A stretch of DNA of 42,058 nucleotides from Betaproteobacteria bacterium CG2_30_68_42 (GCA_001872285.1 MNXU01000024.1:1-42058); one strand, 5' to 3'; positions 7,534 to 16,830 are shown, counted from the first letter of the stretch. Notes: generated by a model not told the origin, from the sequence alone. Translations and numbers: made by a program.

Positions 7534-8232
7534 TCAGGGCTCGTACCTGCGAAGCTGCTCGATGTCGTTGATCGTGATGTGGCGGCCGTGCACCGTGATG
7601 AGGCCGCTCGAACTGAGGTCGTGAAGCACGCGCGAGAACGTCTCCGGGGTGAGGTTGAGCAGCGAAGCGATGACCTGCTTGGATGTCGGCAGCTCGAGGT
7701 CCATCGTGCGGTCCGCGCCCGTTTCGGGCTCCTGGCAGTTGCGGATCAGGTAGCCGATCAGGCGCTGGGCACCGGAGCGCAGCGAGTACGACTCGACGTC
7801 CTGGATGAGCTGGTGCACACGCATCGAGAGCCCGGCGAGCATGTGCAGCGCGAACGTGGAGTCGGCCTCCAGCAGCTCGATGACTGCCTTGGACGGGATG
7901 TGCACGAGCAGGGTGTCGGCGAGCGCCTCGGCGAAGACCGGGTACGGCCGCTGCATGAACATCACCGCCTCGCCGAAAGTCTGCCGCGCTCCGATGACCT
8001 CGACCACCTTTTCGGTTCCCTGGGGCGAGGAGAACGCGAGCTTGATCTGTCCGTAGACGACCGCGTAGAAACCGCGCGGGAGGTCGCCGCGGTGGAACAG
8101 CGTCTCGCCCTTCCTGATCCGCTTCTCCCGGCTCGCGGCTGCCAGATGCTCGATGTGCGCGGACGTGATCGCGGAAAACAGCGGCAGGCGCGAGAGGAGG
8201 GCGGCGATATCGACGACGTCATGCTCGGTCAT
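7534..8232 (-). CDS. Crp/Fnr-family regulator, Dnr-like (no Fe-S cysteines)
   Basis: This is a 232-aa regulator with an N-terminal cyclic-nucleotide-binding-type beta roll (residues about 18-130) and a C-terminal winged helix with recognition helix TSKQVIASLLNLTPETFSRVL. The first 30 residues contain no cysteine cluster, so it is not an oxygen sensor of the [4Fe-4S] Fnr type. It fits the Dnr/Nnr group, which respond to NO through haem. The sensory helix region includes HIPSKAVIELLEAD. It sits between two membrane-protein genes likely connected with NO, the expected place for such a regulator. NO sensing is inference from subgroup and neighbourhood. Confidence 0.78.
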   Translation of the reverse strand: MTEHDVVDIAALLSRLPLFSAITSAHIEHLAAASREKRIRKGETLFHRGDLPRGFYAVVYGQIKLAFSSPQGTEKVVEVIGARQTFGEAVMFMQRPYPVFAEALADTLLVHIPSKAVIELLEADSTFALHMLAGLSMRVHQLIQDVESYSLRSGAQRLIGYLIRNCQEPETGADRTMDLELPTSKQVIASLLNLTPETFSRVLHDLSSSGLITVHGRHITINDIEQLRRYEP

Positions 8233-8331
8233 GGGTGCGGCCCAATGCGGTGCGCGGAGGATCTGGGCGATGGCGGCGAACCATACCACGGAACGCGGTG
8301 GCGCCGAATCGGCCCCGCAGGGTGAGGACGC

Positions 8332-9534
8332 ATGAGGCGGGCCGTGATCGTGCTTTTCGGGGCGCCTCACCGCGTGATGTTCTTCGGCGGCATCGTTTTT
8401 CTGCTCGCCGCGGCGATCGCTTGGGCCGGCGAGCTCGGTGCGCGCCTGGCGGGCACGACCCTGTTCCCGCCGCCGCCCGGCTGGCTGCACGCAGCCGTGC
8501 TGGTCTTCGCTGTCCTGCCGTTCTTCATCTTCGGCTTCGCGATGACGGCCATGCCCAGATGGCAGGGGCTGCCCGAGATCGCGCCGCGGCTGTACCGCAG
8601 CGTGTTTGCGCTGATGGCGGCAGGCGTGCTCGGCGTATTCGCCGCCCCGTGGATTCCGGCGCTCGCAGGCCCCGCCCTGGTGATGGTCGCCGCCGGCTGG
8701 GCGGGCGGCGCGGCGAAGCTCACCCGGATCGCGCTGCACCCGGTGCCGGGCAGGATGCACCTCGTGCTCGTCGCCGCCGCGCTGTGGGCAGGGCTGGCCG
8801 GGATCGGGTGCCTGATCGGCGCGGCGTTCACCGGCTGGATCGACCTGCTTGGGGCTGCGGTGGAGATCGGCCTCTGGTGGTTTCTGGTTCCGCTGATGGC
8901 TTCGGTCAGCCACCGCGTGATCCCGTTCTTCACCGCCTCGGCATTGCCCGGCTATGCGGTGCGCCGGCCGCGCTGGGCGCTGTACGTGATTCTGGTCGCG
9001 TCGATCCTCCACGGCGCGCTCGGCCTGTCCGGGCTGCGGGACTGGAGCTGGCTCGTCGATGCTCCCGCAGCCATTGCCGCGCTCACCCTGTCCTGGCGCT
9101 GGAACCTGCGGGACGGCCTGCGGGCGGGATTGGCCGCGATGCATCACGTCGCGTTTGCCTGGCTGGGCATCGCCGAAGCGCTGTTCGCGCTCCAGGGCGT
9201 CCTCGCGGCCGCGGGGGTGCGCGGGCTCGGGCTGGCGCCCCTGCACGCGCTCACCATCGGATTCTTCGGCACCCTGGTGCTGGGCATGGTGACCCGGGTG
9301 ATGCTCGGCCACTCTGGCGTGCCGGTGAAGGCCGACTCAAGGCTGTGGGTGCAGTTGTGGGGACTCCAGGCGGTGGTGCTCCTGCGCATGGCGGCGGAGT
9401 TCGCATCCGGCGCGGCGGCCGGGCTCGCGTTCGCCGCGGCCTGCGGCTGGGCCGCGGTGTTCGCCGCCTGGGGCTGGCGTTTCGCTCCGCTCACGTGGCG
9501 GGCGCGCGCCGACGGCCGTCCGGGGCGAGCATGA
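8332..9534 (+). CDS. NnrS-family membrane protein
   Basis: This is a 400-aa protein with about 12 membrane helices. It shows NnrS-like hallmarks: an N-terminal segment entering the first helix (GAPHRVMFFGGIVFLLAAA), then FIFGFAMTAMPRWQGLPEI, SHRVIPFFTASALP, and later HALTIGFFGTLVLGMVTRVMLGHSG. NnrS is a haem- and copper-containing membrane protein that lessens NO stress in denitrifiers. The gene is divergent from the Dnr-like regulator, with about 100 bp between them. Its stop overlaps the start of the SirB-like gene by four bases (ATGA), so the two are coupled. Confidence 0.78.
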   Translation: MRRAVIVLFGAPHRVMFFGGIVFLLAAAIAWAGELGARLAGTTLFPPPPGWLHAAVLVFAVLPFFIFGFAMTAMPRWQGLPEIAPRLYRSVFALMAAGVLGVFAAPWIPALAGPALVMVAAGWAGGAAKLTRIALHPVPGRMHLVLVAAALWAGLAGIGCLIGAAFTGWIDLLGAAVEIGLWWFLVPLMASVSHRVIPFFTASALPGYAVRRPRWALYVILVASILHGALGLSGLRDWSWLVDAPAAIAALTLSWRWNLRDGLRAGLAAMHHVAFAWLGIAEALFALQGVLAAAGVRGLGLAPLHALTIGFFGTLVLGMVTRVMLGHSGVPVKADSRLWVQLWGLQAVVLLRMAAEFASGAAAGLAFAAACGWAAVFAAWGWRFAPLTWRARADGRPGRA

Positions 9535-9920
9535 GCTATCTGATCCTGAAGTACGTCCATGTGTGCTGCGTGGTGCTGAGCGTGACGGGCTTCTTCGCGC
9601 GCGGCCTGCTGATGCTCGCCGGCTCGCCGATCCTCGATCGGCGCTGGCTGCGGGTGGCCCCCCACGTGATCGACACCCTGCTGCTGGCGAGCGCGATCGG
9701 CCTCGCGGTCATGCTCGGACAATATCCGTTCGTGCACGGCTGGCTGACGGCGAAACTGTTCGGCCTGCTGGCCTACATCGGCTTCGGGATGTTCGCGCTG
9801 CGCCGCGGACGCACGCGCCGCGTGCGCTTCGCGTTCTGGCTCGCCGCGCTCGCTGCCTTCGCCTATATCGTGTCGGTCGCGCTGCTGCACCGGCCCGGTG
9901 GGGTGTTCAGCCTCTTGTAG
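9531..9920 (+). CDS. SirB2-like small membrane protein
   Basis: This is a 129-aa membrane protein with four hydrophobic helices (about residues 7-27, 43-62, 72-88 and 101-118). It begins MSYLILKYVHVCCVVLS, the SirB family signature in which a His sits in the first helix, and has a TAKLFGLLAYIGFG segment. The biochemical role of SirB2 is unsettled. Translation is coupled to the NnrS-like gene by an ATGA overlap. The gene ends 7 bases from the convergent fnr gene. Confidence 0.75.
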   Translation: MSYLILKYVHVCCVVLSVTGFFARGLLMLAGSPILDRRWLRVAPHVIDTLLLASAIGLAVMLGQYPFVHGWLTAKLFGLLAYIGFGMFALRRGRTRRVRFAFWLAALAAFAYIVSVALLHRPGGVFSLL

Positions 9921-9927
9921 CGTGCTC

Positions 9928-10668
9928 TCAGCCGCTGCGCCGTTCGAGCGCCTTCTTCAGCCCGGCCGAATCGAGGATCCGGATACGCCGCTGCTGGACG
10001 CTGATCAGCTTCTCGTCCTGGAACTTCGAGAACGCGCGGCTGACGGTCTCGAGCTTCAGCCCCAGATAGGAGCCGATCTCCTCCCGCGTCATGCGCAGGT
10101 GGAACTCGGCGTGCGAAAAACCGCGGACCGTGAACCGTTGGGAAATATTGAGCAGGAAGGCGGCGAGGCGCTCCTCCGCGCGCATGGTCCCGAGCAGCAT
10201 CATCACGCCGTGGTCGCGCACGATCTCGCGGCTGAGCACCTGATGCAGGTTGTGCTGGAGCGCGCCGATGTCGCGGCCGAGGGACTCGAGCTGGTCGAAC
10301 GGAATCACGCACACTTCCGAATCCTCGAGCGCGATCGCGTTGCACGAATGCATCTCGCTCGAGATGCCGTCCATGCCGAGAATTTCGCCCGCCATCTGGA
10401 ATCCGGTGACCTGATTGCGGCCATCCTCGTTCAGCACGTCGGTCTTGAAGAAGCCGACCCGGATCGCGTAGAGCGCCTCGAACGGATCGCCCGCGCGGTA
10501 CAGGGGCTGCTGGCGGAGGACCTTGCGCCGCGCGCCGACCAGCCGGTCGAGCCGCGCGACCTCGTCCTGGTTGAGCCCCACGGGGAGGCACAGCTCGCGC
10601 AGGCTGCACTGTGCGCACGCGGTCTTGAGCCTTCCCGCCAGAGAGGTTTCCCGCACGGATTTGTCCAT
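9928..10668 (-). CDS. fnr: Anaerobic regulator Fnr/Anr ([4Fe-4S] type)
   Basis: This is a 246-aa global oxygen-responsive regulator. The N-terminal cluster C18-x2-C21-x5-C27 and a fourth cysteine at C120 (SEVCVIPF) correspond in spacing to C20, C23, C29 and C122 of E. coli FNR, so it should carry an oxygen-labile iron-sulfur cluster. The DNA-recognition helix reads EEIGSYLGLKLETVSRAFSK with the E-x2-S-R pattern that reads TTGAT half-sites. The ATG at 10668 was chosen over one 15 codons upstream because it starts the family alignment and has GAGAG before it. It is divergent from hemN, with a shared Fnr box at 10700-10713, implying autoregulation. Confidence 0.9.
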   Translation of the reverse strand: MDKSVRETSLAGRLKTACAQCSLRELCLPVGLNQDEVARLDRLVGARRKVLRQQPLYRAGDPFEALYAIRVGFFKTDVLNEDGRNQVTGFQMAGEILGMDGISSEMHSCNAIALEDSEVCVIPFDQLESLGRDIGALQHNLHQVLSREIVRDHGVMMLLGTMRAEERLAAFLLNISQRFTVRGFSHAEFHLRMTREEIGSYLGLKLETVSRAFSKFQDEKLISVQQRRIRILDSAGLKKALERRSG

Positions 10669-10699
10669 GGACTCTCGTTCGATCGGTCGGCGGTTCCGT

Positions 10700-10713
10700 T
10701 TGATCCACGTCAA
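10700..10713. promoter_or_regulatory. Fnr box between fnr and hemN
   Basis: TTGATCCACGTCAA matches TTGAT-N4-ATCAA at 9 of 10 positions. It is 82 bases before the hemN ATG, a suitable distance for activation. It is only about 38 bases before the fnr ATG, more consistent with a repressing, autoregulatory role on that side. The hexamer GATTGT at 10736-10741 is a weak -10 candidate for hemN at class II spacing. Confidence 0.72.
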
Positions 10714-10788
10714 AGCGGGAATCCTTCAGTTGGGGGATTGTATCAACCCTGAACAATTCTTTGTCCAGCGTCGGGATTTTCATCGGCC

Positions 10789-12183
10789 ATGGCCTCGACC
10801 TACAACGACCTCATCTTCGATCCGGAGCTGATCCGCCGCTTCGACGTCAGCGGACCGCGCTACACGTCCTATCCGACGGCGGACCGCTTCGTCGAGGCCT
10901 TCGATGCCGGCCGCTACGCGATGTGGCTGCGCAAGCGGACGGTGGGCGGCATCACGCGGCCGCTTTCATTGTATGTTCACATCCCGTTCTGCAATACGGT
11001 CTGCTATTACTGCGGCTGCAACAAGATCGTCACCAAGGATCACAGCCGCTCGGCGAAGTACCTCAAGGTCCTCGACAAGGAGATGGGACTGGCGGCCGGG
11101 ATGGTCGAGGGCGGCCACGAGGTCGTGCAGCTTCACTTCGGCGGCGGCACCCCGACCTTCCTTTCGGACGACGAGCTGCACGAGGCGATGGATTCCATCC
11201 GGCGCCGTTTCACGCTGGTGCCGAACGGCGAATACTCGATCGAGGTCGACCCGCGCAAGGTGAGTCCCGAGACGGTCGCATTGCTTGGCCAGTTCGGCTT
11301 CAACCGCATGAGCGTGGGCATCCAGGACTTCGATCCGCTCGTGCAGGGGGCGGTCAACCGCATCCAGAGCGTCGGGGAGACGCAGGCCGTGATCGAGGCC
11401 GCGCGCGCGAGCGGTTTCAAGTCGGTGAGCGTCGACCTCATCTATGGGCTGCCGAAGCAGAACGTGATCAGCTTCAACCGCACGCTGGAAACGATCATCA
11501 GCCTGTCCCCCGACCGCGTATCGGTCTATCACTACGCGCACCTGCCCAGAGTGTTCAAGCCGCAGCGGCGCATCGAGGAGGCCGATCTGCCCAGCGCGGA
11601 TGCGCGCCTGCACATCCTCCAGCTCGCGATCCGGCGGCTGACCGAGGCCGGCTACGTCTATATCGGGATGGACCATTTCGCGAAACCCGACGACGAGCTC
11701 GCCGTCGCGCAGCGCCAGGGCCGCCTGCACCGCAACTTCCAGGGCTATTCGACCTATGCCGAGTGCGACCTGCTGGCGTTCGGGGTCTCGGCGATCAGCA
11801 AGGTCGGCCCGACCTACGCCCAGAACCACAAGACGATCGAGGAGTACTACGACGCGCTCGACCGCGACACGCTCCCGGTGTTCCGCGGCATTGAGCTGAG
11901 CGCGGACGACCTGCTGCGCCGCTCGATCATCCAGGCGCTGATGTGCCATTTCGAACTCTCGATCGAGTCCATCGAGATCGCCCACCTGATCGACTTCAAG
12001 TCGTATTTCGCGCGCGAGCTCGTGGATCTGCGGGACATGGAGAAGGCCGAGCTGCTGCGCATCGACGAGCGCTGGATCAGCGTGCTTGCGCGCGGGCGCA
12101 TGCTGGTGCGGGCGATCGCGATGGTGTTCGATCGATACCTGCGCGCCGACCGGGATCGCGCGCGCTATTCCAAGATCATCTGA
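10789..12183 (+). CDS. hemN: Oxygen-independent coproporphyrinogen III oxidase
   Basis: This 464-aa radical-SAM enzyme converts coproporphyrinogen III to protoporphyrinogen IX without oxygen, in the cytoplasm. The radical-SAM cluster motif is C68-x3-C72-x2-C75 with C77 following (HIPFCNTVCYYCGCNK), aligning with C62/C66/C69/C71 of E. coli HemN. Other conserved parts are HFGGGTPTFL for SAM binding, SVDLIYGLPKQ, and the C-terminal HemN domain that starts near GYSTYAECDLLAFGVSAIS. Length is normal for true HemN rather than HemW. The gene is divergent from fnr with a shared Fnr box, the usual arrangement for anaerobic haem synthesis. Confidence 0.93.
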   Translation: MASTYNDLIFDPELIRRFDVSGPRYTSYPTADRFVEAFDAGRYAMWLRKRTVGGITRPLSLYVHIPFCNTVCYYCGCNKIVTKDHSRSAKYLKVLDKEMGLAAGMVEGGHEVVQLHFGGGTPTFLSDDELHEAMDSIRRRFTLVPNGEYSIEVDPRKVSPETVALLGQFGFNRMSVGIQDFDPLVQGAVNRIQSVGETQAVIEAARASGFKSVSVDLIYGLPKQNVISFNRTLETIISLSPDRVSVYHYAHLPRVFKPQRRIEEADLPSADARLHILQLAIRRLTEAGYVYIGMDHFAKPDDELAVAQRQGRLHRNFQGYSTYAECDLLAFGVSAISKVGPTYAQNHKTIEEYYDALDRDTLPVFRGIELSADDLLRRSIIQALMCHFELSIESIEIAHLIDFKSYFARELVDLRDMEKAELLRIDERWISVLARGRMLVRAIAMVFDRYLRADRDRARYSKII

Positions 12184-12248
12184 CGGCCGCATCCGCCGAG
12201 ACCATGCGAGCGCCGTGAGGCGCGCGTCGCGTCGCGGCTGCGCAACGC

Positions 12249-12953
12249 ATGCCTGAGTCCGGCTACATCGCGGTGTTCCTGATCGGTCTGCTCGGCGGCG
12301 TTCATTGCGCCGCGATGTGCGGCGGCATCGTGGGCGCGCTCTCCCGGCCGTCCGCGAATGGGCGGGGGCGCTTCGCGCTTCATCTCGCCTACAACGCCGG
12401 TCGGATCGGCGCCTACGTGGCCGCCGGAGCGCTCGCCGGCGCCGTCGGCGGTGCCGGGCTGCTGCTCGAGGGCGTGCTGCCGGTGCAGCTCGGTCTGTAC
12501 GTCGCCGCCAATCTGATGCTGGTGGCGCTCGGCGCGTATCTGCTCGGCTTCACGCGCGTGCTCGCACCGACCGAGCGGGCGGGGGAGCTCCTGTGGCGGA
12601 AGATCCGGCCGCTCGGTACGCGCTTCCTGCCGGCGACGAGGGTCTCGCAGGCCCTGCCCCTGGGAATGCTCTGGGGATTCCTGCCCTGCGGCATGGTCTA
12701 TAGCGTGCTCGCCACCGCGCTGGTGTCCGGCAGCGCACTGCGCGGAGCGGCACTGATGGCCGCTTTCGGTCTCGGCACCCTGCCCAACCTCCTGGCGGCA
12801 GGTGCGCTGCTGGCGTGGCTCAACCGGGGAAACCACGTGCGCGCGCTTCGGCTCGCCTCCGGGCTGCTCGTGCTCGGCTTCGGTCTCTGGGGACTCGCCA
12901 GGGCGCCGAGCCTGGGCGGGAGCCTGTGGCGAGGGATCGTCTGCACCGTCTGA
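12249..12953 (+). CDS. SafE/TauE-like membrane protein with Cys motif
   Basis: This is a 234-aa membrane protein of about six helices, of the sulfite exporter TauE/SafE (UreH-domain) type. The N-terminal GGVHCAAMCGGIVGAL motif has a His and two Cys within the first helix, and WGFLPCGMVYSVL repeats a Cys in a later helix. Family members next to fnr, hemN and copper ATPase genes are common in proteobacteria and are thought to take part in copper delivery to cbb3-type oxidase. That assignment here is inference from context, since no cco genes are in the window. Confidence 0.75.
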   Translation: MPESGYIAVFLIGLLGGVHCAAMCGGIVGALSRPSANGRGRFALHLAYNAGRIGAYVAAGALAGAVGGAGLLLEGVLPVQLGLYVAANLMLVALGAYLLGFTRVLAPTERAGELLWRKIRPLGTRFLPATRVSQALPLGMLWGFLPCGMVYSVLATALVSGSALRGAALMAAFGLGTLPNLLAAGALLAWLNRGNHVRALRLASGLLVLGFGLWGLARAPSLGGSLWRGIVCTV

Positions 12954-12965
12954 TAGAATCGGGCC

Positions 12966-13391
12966 GTGAAGATCCTGCTCGCGGTGGATGGTTCGGATTG
13001 CTCGTTGAATGCGGTGCGCAGCCTGGTCTCACATGTGCGCTGGTTTGCCGGGAAGCCCGAGCTGCATGTGCTGCACGTGCACCCCCCGATTCCTGTCGGG
13101 CTGGCGACCGGCCACATCAGCCGCGAGGTGCTCGATGCCCATTACCGCGGGGAAGGCGAGGCCGCAGTGCGGCCGGCCGAGGACCTCCTGAGCGCGGCGG
13201 ACCTGCCCTTCGTCCGGCACCTGCATGTGGGCGATCCGGCCGCGATCATCGTCAAGCTCGCCGGGGAACTCGGCTGCGAGCTGATCTGCATGGGCAGCCA
13301 TGGGCGCGGGACGGTAGCCTCCGCGCTGCTGGGCTCGGTGACGACGAAGGTGCTGCATCTTTCGCCGGTGCCGGTGCTGGTCGCGAAGTAG
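12966..13391 (+). CDS. Universal stress protein (UspA family)
   Basis: This is a 141-aa single-domain UspA protein. The ATP-binding loop pattern G-x2-G-x9-G-(S/T) is visible in [17 protein letters not shown], and the first strand reads [12 protein letters not shown]. It is probably an ATP-binding stress protein active under energy or oxygen limitation. It starts with GTG and no Shine-Dalgarno sequence can be seen. A TAGAAT at 12954-12959 would put transcription start at or next to the GTG, so the message may be leaderless. It lies between the SafE-like gene and copA on the same strand. Confidence 0.85.
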   Translation: MKILLAVDGSDCSLNAVRSLVSHVRWFAGKPELHVLHVHPPIPVGLATGHISREVLDAHYRGEGEAAVRPAEDLLSAADLPFVRHLHVGDPAAIIVKLAGELGCELICMGSHGRGTVASALLGSVTTKVLHLSPVPVLVAK

Positions 13392-13395
13392 CACG

Positions 13396-15834
13396 GTGCA
13401 GTCCGCATCGTCCGCGCCGGAACGCGCCGTTCTCGACCTTCCCGTCGAGGGCATGACCTGCGCGGCCTGTGCGGCGCGCATCGAGAAGAGCCTCGCCCGG
13501 TTGCCAGGAGTGGAGGCGGCGGTGAATTTCGCCAGCGAGCGCGTCCGGGTCCGGTTCGATCCCGCCAGCCTGTCGCCCGAGCGCGTCCTGGAGTGCATCC
13601 GCAAGACCGGCTACACGGTGCCGGAGCAGAGCGTCGATCTTGCCATCTCGGGCATGACCTGCGCGGCGTGCGCAGCGCGCATCGAGAAGGTGCTGGGCCG
13701 TCTGCCGGGGGTCGATGCCGCGGTGAATTTCGCCGCCGAGAAGGCCGCCGTGCGCCTGCAACCGGGACTGGCGGATCTCGCTGCGGTGCTCGCCGCGATC
13801 CGGCGCGCCGGCTACGATGCGCGCCCGGTGACCGCGGACAGCCAAGCGGCGGAGAAGGCGCGCAAGGAAGCGGCCTACCGCAGGGAGCTGCGCCGCTTCT
13901 GGCTGTCGGCTGCGCTCAGCGCGCCGCTCGTGGCGCAGATGGCGGCGATGTTCGCCGGGGCGCACGCCGACCTGCTGCCGCGCTGGTTCCAGCTCGTCCT
14001 CGCCACGCCGGTGCAGTTCTGGGTCGGCAAGCGCTTCTACGTCGCGGCCTGGCACGCGCTGCGCGGCGGGGCCGGCAACATGGACGTGCTGATCGCCCTG
14101 GGAACCTCGATGGCCTACGGATACAGCCTGTTCGTCACCGTGGCGGGGCTCTCTGGGCAGCACGTGTATTTCGAGGCCTCGGCGGTCATCATCACGCTGG
14201 TGCTCATGGGCAAGCTGCTGGAGGCGCGCGCCAAGGCGAGGACCTCAGAGGCGATCGAGGCGCTGATGCGCATGCAGCCGCAGCTCGCCCGCATCGAACG
14301 CGACGGCGCCATCGTCGAAGTGGCCAGTGATGCGGTGCGCCCAGGCGACATCTTCGTGGTGCGCGCCGGGGAGGCGGTACCGGTCGACGGCGAGGTGATC
14401 GAGGGCGCATCGAGCGTCAACGAATCGATGCTGACCGGCGAGAGCCTGCCCAGTGCCAAGGCGGCCGGCGCGAAGGTGTTCGCCGCGACCGTGAATGGCG
14501 AAGGTCTGCTGCGCTGCCGGGCGACCGGGGTCGGCAGCCACACCGTGCTCGCCGGCATCATCCGCATGGTCGAGAAGGCCCAGGGTTCCAAGGCGCCGGT
14601 GCAGCGGCTGGCGGATCGGATCGCGGCGGTCTTCGTTCCCGCGGTGAGCGCGGTCGCCCTGCTCACCTTCCTGCTGTGGTGGGGGTGGGGCGGGAGCGCG
14701 GTCGCCGGACTGGTCAATGCGGTCGCCGTGCTGGTGATCGCCTGCCCGTGCGCGCTGGGCCTGGCCACGCCGACTGCGATCATGGTCGGCACCGGCCAGG
14801 GTGCGCGGGCCGGAATCCTGGTCAAGAATGCGGCGGTGCTCGAGCTGGCCGAGAAACTGGAGGTGATCGCGCTCGACAAGACAGGCACGCTCACGCTGGG
14901 CGAGCCGGCCGTGACCGACGTCGTGCCCGAGCCAGGCGTCGATGTCGCGGAGCTGCTTCGCGTCGCGGCGGCCCTGGAGCAGGGTTCCAGTCATCCGCTC
15001 GCGGATGCGATCCTCGAAAAATGCGCCCGGCGGGGCATCGCACCGCCCGCCGCCCAAGACGTGCGCACTCTGGCGGGCAAGGGGGTCGAGGGCAGGATGG
15101 GCGGCGCGCAATGCCGGCTCGGCTCGCCCGGATTCCTCGCGGCTTCGGAGGGCGGGATGAATTTCGCGGCTCTCGATGCGCTCGCCCGCGAAGGCAAGAG
15201 CATCGTTGCGGTGGCCTGCGAGGGGCGGCCTCTCGGGCTGATCGCAGTGGCGGACCGCCTGCGGCCGGGTTCGCGTGCGGCGGTCGAACGGCTGCGTGCG
15301 GCCGGCATCGAAGTCGTCATGCTCACCGGGGACAACGCCGCGACGGCCGCCGCGATCGCCGCGCAGGCGGGCATCGCGCACTTCGAGGCCGCCCTGCTGC
15401 CCGAGGACAAGGCACGCGCCGTGGAGGCGCTCAAGGAGGGCGGGAGGCGCCGGGTGGGCATGGTGGGCGATGGCATCAACGACGCCCCCGCGCTGGCGGC
15501 CGCGGACGTGTCGATCGCGATGGGCAGCGGCACCGATGTCGCGCTCGAAGCAGCGGACGTGACGCTGATGCGCAGCGATCTGCAATCCGTCGCCGACGCG
15601 ATCGCGTTGTCCCGTGCGACGCTCGCCAAGATCCGGCAGAACCTGTTCTTCGCCTTCGTCTATAACGTGCTGGGCATCCCGCTCGCGGCGCTGGGCATGC
15701 TCAACCCCGTGATCGCCGGCGCCGCGATGGCGATGAGTTCGGTATCGGTCGTCAGCAATTCCCTGCTGCTGCGGCGCTGGCGGCCGGGCCACGGATCTTC
15801 GGCCGCTGAAAGGCCAAGCGCGAAGGAGGCGTGA
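13396..15834 (+). CDS. copA: Copper-transporting P1B-type ATPase
   Basis: This is an 812-aa heavy-metal ATPase of the inner membrane. It has two N-terminal metal-binding domains, each with [13 protein letters not shown] (C22/C25 and C89/C92). Transmembrane helices follow, with the metal-channel motif C450-P-C452 ([12 protein letters not shown]), the phosphorylated Asp at about D494 (DKTGTLT), and the hinge [20 protein letters not shown]. The CPC motif and paired MxCxxC domains indicate Cu(I). It starts with GTG four bases after usp and overlaps the copZ start by one base. It could serve copper export (CopA1) or copper loading of cbb3 oxidase (CcoI/CopA2); two metal-binding domains plus an adjacent copZ favour CopA. 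The neighbouring fnr and hemN keep the CcoI role open. Confidence 0.9.
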   Translation: MQSASSAPERAVLDLPVEGMTCAACAARIEKSLARLPGVEAAVNFASERVRVRFDPASLSPERVLECIRKTGYTVPEQSVDLAISGMTCAACAARIEKVLGRLPGVDAAVNFAAEKAAVRLQPGLADLAAVLAAIRRAGYDARPVTADSQAAEKARKEAAYRRELRRFWLSAALSAPLVAQMAAMFAGAHADLLPRWFQLVLATPVQFWVGKRFYVAAWHALRGGAGNMDVLIALGTSMAYGYSLFVTVAGLSGQHVYFEASAVIITLVLMGKLLEARAKARTSEAIEALMRMQPQLARIERDGAIVEVASDAVRPGDIFVVRAGEAVPVDGEVIEGASSVNESMLTGESLPSAKAAGAKVFAATVNGEGLLRCRATGVGSHTVLAGIIRMVEKAQGSKAPVQRLADRIAAVFVPAVSAVALLTFLLWWGWGGSAVAGLVNAVAVLVIACPCALGLATPTAIMVGTGQGARAGILVKNAAVLELAEKLEVIALDKTGTLTLGEPAVTDVVPEPGVDVAELLRVAAALEQGSSHPLADAILEKCARRGIAPPAAQDVRTLAGKGVEGRMGGAQCRLGSPGFLAASEGGMNFAALDALAREGKSIVAVACEGRPLGLIAVADRLRPGSRAAVERLRAAGIEVVMLTGDNAATAAAIAAQAGIAHFEAALLPEDKARAVEALKEGGRRRVGMVGDGINDAPALAAADVSIAMGSGTDVALEAADVTLMRSDLQSVADAIALSRATLAKIRQNLFFAFVYNVLGIPLAALGMLNPVIAGAAMAMSSVSVVSNSLLLRRWRPGHGSSAAERPSAKEA

Positions 15835-16040
15835 TGGAAGCGATCGTTCTGAAGGTGAGGGGCATGAGCTGCCAGGGCTGCGTGAAGAGTGTCACCAACG
15901 TTCTCGAAGCCCTGCCCGGCGTGGCTCGCGCCGAGGTGTCGCTCGAGCGTGCAGAGGCGCGGGTCGAATACGAGGCCGCGCGTGTCGGCGAGGCGCAGAT
16001 GAAGCAGGCCGTCGCCGACGCCGGATTCGAGGCGGGCTGA
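15834..16040 (+). CDS. copZ: Copper chaperone, HMA domain
   Basis: This is a 68-aa protein with a single heavy-metal-associated ferredoxin-like domain, VRGMSCQGCVKSV with the C-x2-C pair, followed by ALPGVARAEVSLE. It probably hands Cu(I) to the ATPase encoded immediately upstream. The ATG overlaps the copA TGA by one base and is preceded by GGAGG, so it is translationally coupled. It ends 4 bases before the convergent iron permease gene. Confidence 0.87.
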   Translation: MEAIVLKVRGMSCQGCVKSVTNVLEALPGVARAEVSLERAEARVEYEAARVGEAQMKQAVADAGFEAG

Positions 16041-16044
16041 ACGC

Positions 16045-16830
16045 TCAGTCCTTCGGCGCGGCGGCCGCGGCGCCCGATCCGAGCGATGCGTTGCGCAGTG
16101 CCGACACCGCCAGCCAGCCGAGCGGTAGCGCGATCAGCGAGAGCGTGATCCAGCTTCCGTACTCGCCCTCGGGAGAGAACGGCTCGGTCGCGACATGCCA
16201 GAAGGCGTTGTCGACCGGCAGCACGTTCGCTTCCGTGAATTCGTGGAAGGCGAGCACCACGAGCTGGCCGGCGAAGAGCAGCAGGAAGACGGAGGTCACC
16301 TGGAAGAAGCGGGCGAGGTTGATGCGGTGGCCGTAGATCGTCCATGCCCACGCGAGCAACGCCGCCGCGAGAATGCCCACGGCCGCGCCCGCGATCGTTG
16401 CCCCGGAGCCGACCTGTTGCGCGAGCGAGCTCACGAGCAGCGCGGTCTCCATCCCTTCCCGGCTGATCATCAGCACCACGAATGCGAACACCGCGAGCTT
16501 CGCGCCGGTGCCCGGCCGGGCGGCTGCGCGGTCGATGCCCGCATGGATGTTCGCCCGCAGATACCGGGCGGCGCGCATCATGTAGAGCACCATCGATGCG
16601 ACCAGCACCGCGGCCACCAGTGCGAGGATGCCCTCCCAGAGCGGCTGGTTGGCGGTCCGGCTGAACAACCACGCGCCGGCCGCGCTCGCCGCAACCGAGG
16701 CGACGATGCCCGCGATCGCGGCCGGCACCAGCGCCTCGCGACCGCTGCGGCGCAGGTAGGCGAGCGTGATCGCGACGATGAGGAAGGCTTCGACGCCTTC
16801 GCGGAAGGTGATGATGGCCATCGACAGCAT
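16045..16830 (-). CDS. FTR1-family iron permease
   Basis: This is a 261-aa inner-membrane protein with about seven helices of the FTR1/EfeU family. Both signature motifs are present: R10-E-G-V-E14 in helix 1 and R124-E-G-M-E128 in helix 4. These Glu residues line the Fe(III) path. No EfeO, EfeB or multicopper-oxidase partner lies beside it, but the copper ATPase is adjacent and convergent. The upstream region has a perfect Fnr box with class II spacing to TGTAAT, and a Fur-like palindrome covering that -10. The gene is therefore probably on in iron-poor, oxygen-poor conditions. Confidence 0.85.
   Translation of the reverse strand: MLSMAIITFREGVEAFLIVAITLAYLRRSGREALVPAAIAGIVASVAASAAGAWLFSRTANQPLWEGILALVAAVLVASMVLYMMRAARYLRANIHAGIDRAAARPGTGAKLAVFAFVVLMISREGMETALLVSSLAQQVGSGATIAGAAVGILAAALLAWAWTIYGHRINLARFFQVTSVFLLLFAGQLVVLAFHEFTEANVLPVDNAFWHVATEPFSPEGEYGSWITLSLIALPLGWLAVSALRNASLGSGAAAAAPKD

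Noticed and set aside
14245..15792. A 515-codon minus-strand frame opposite copA
   Set aside because: It is antisense to the conserved ATPase core and shows no recognisable protein features.
13396..15834. Naming the copper ATPase ccoI
   Set aside because: fnr and hemN are close, but there are two metal-binding domains, a copZ partner and no cco genes in the window.
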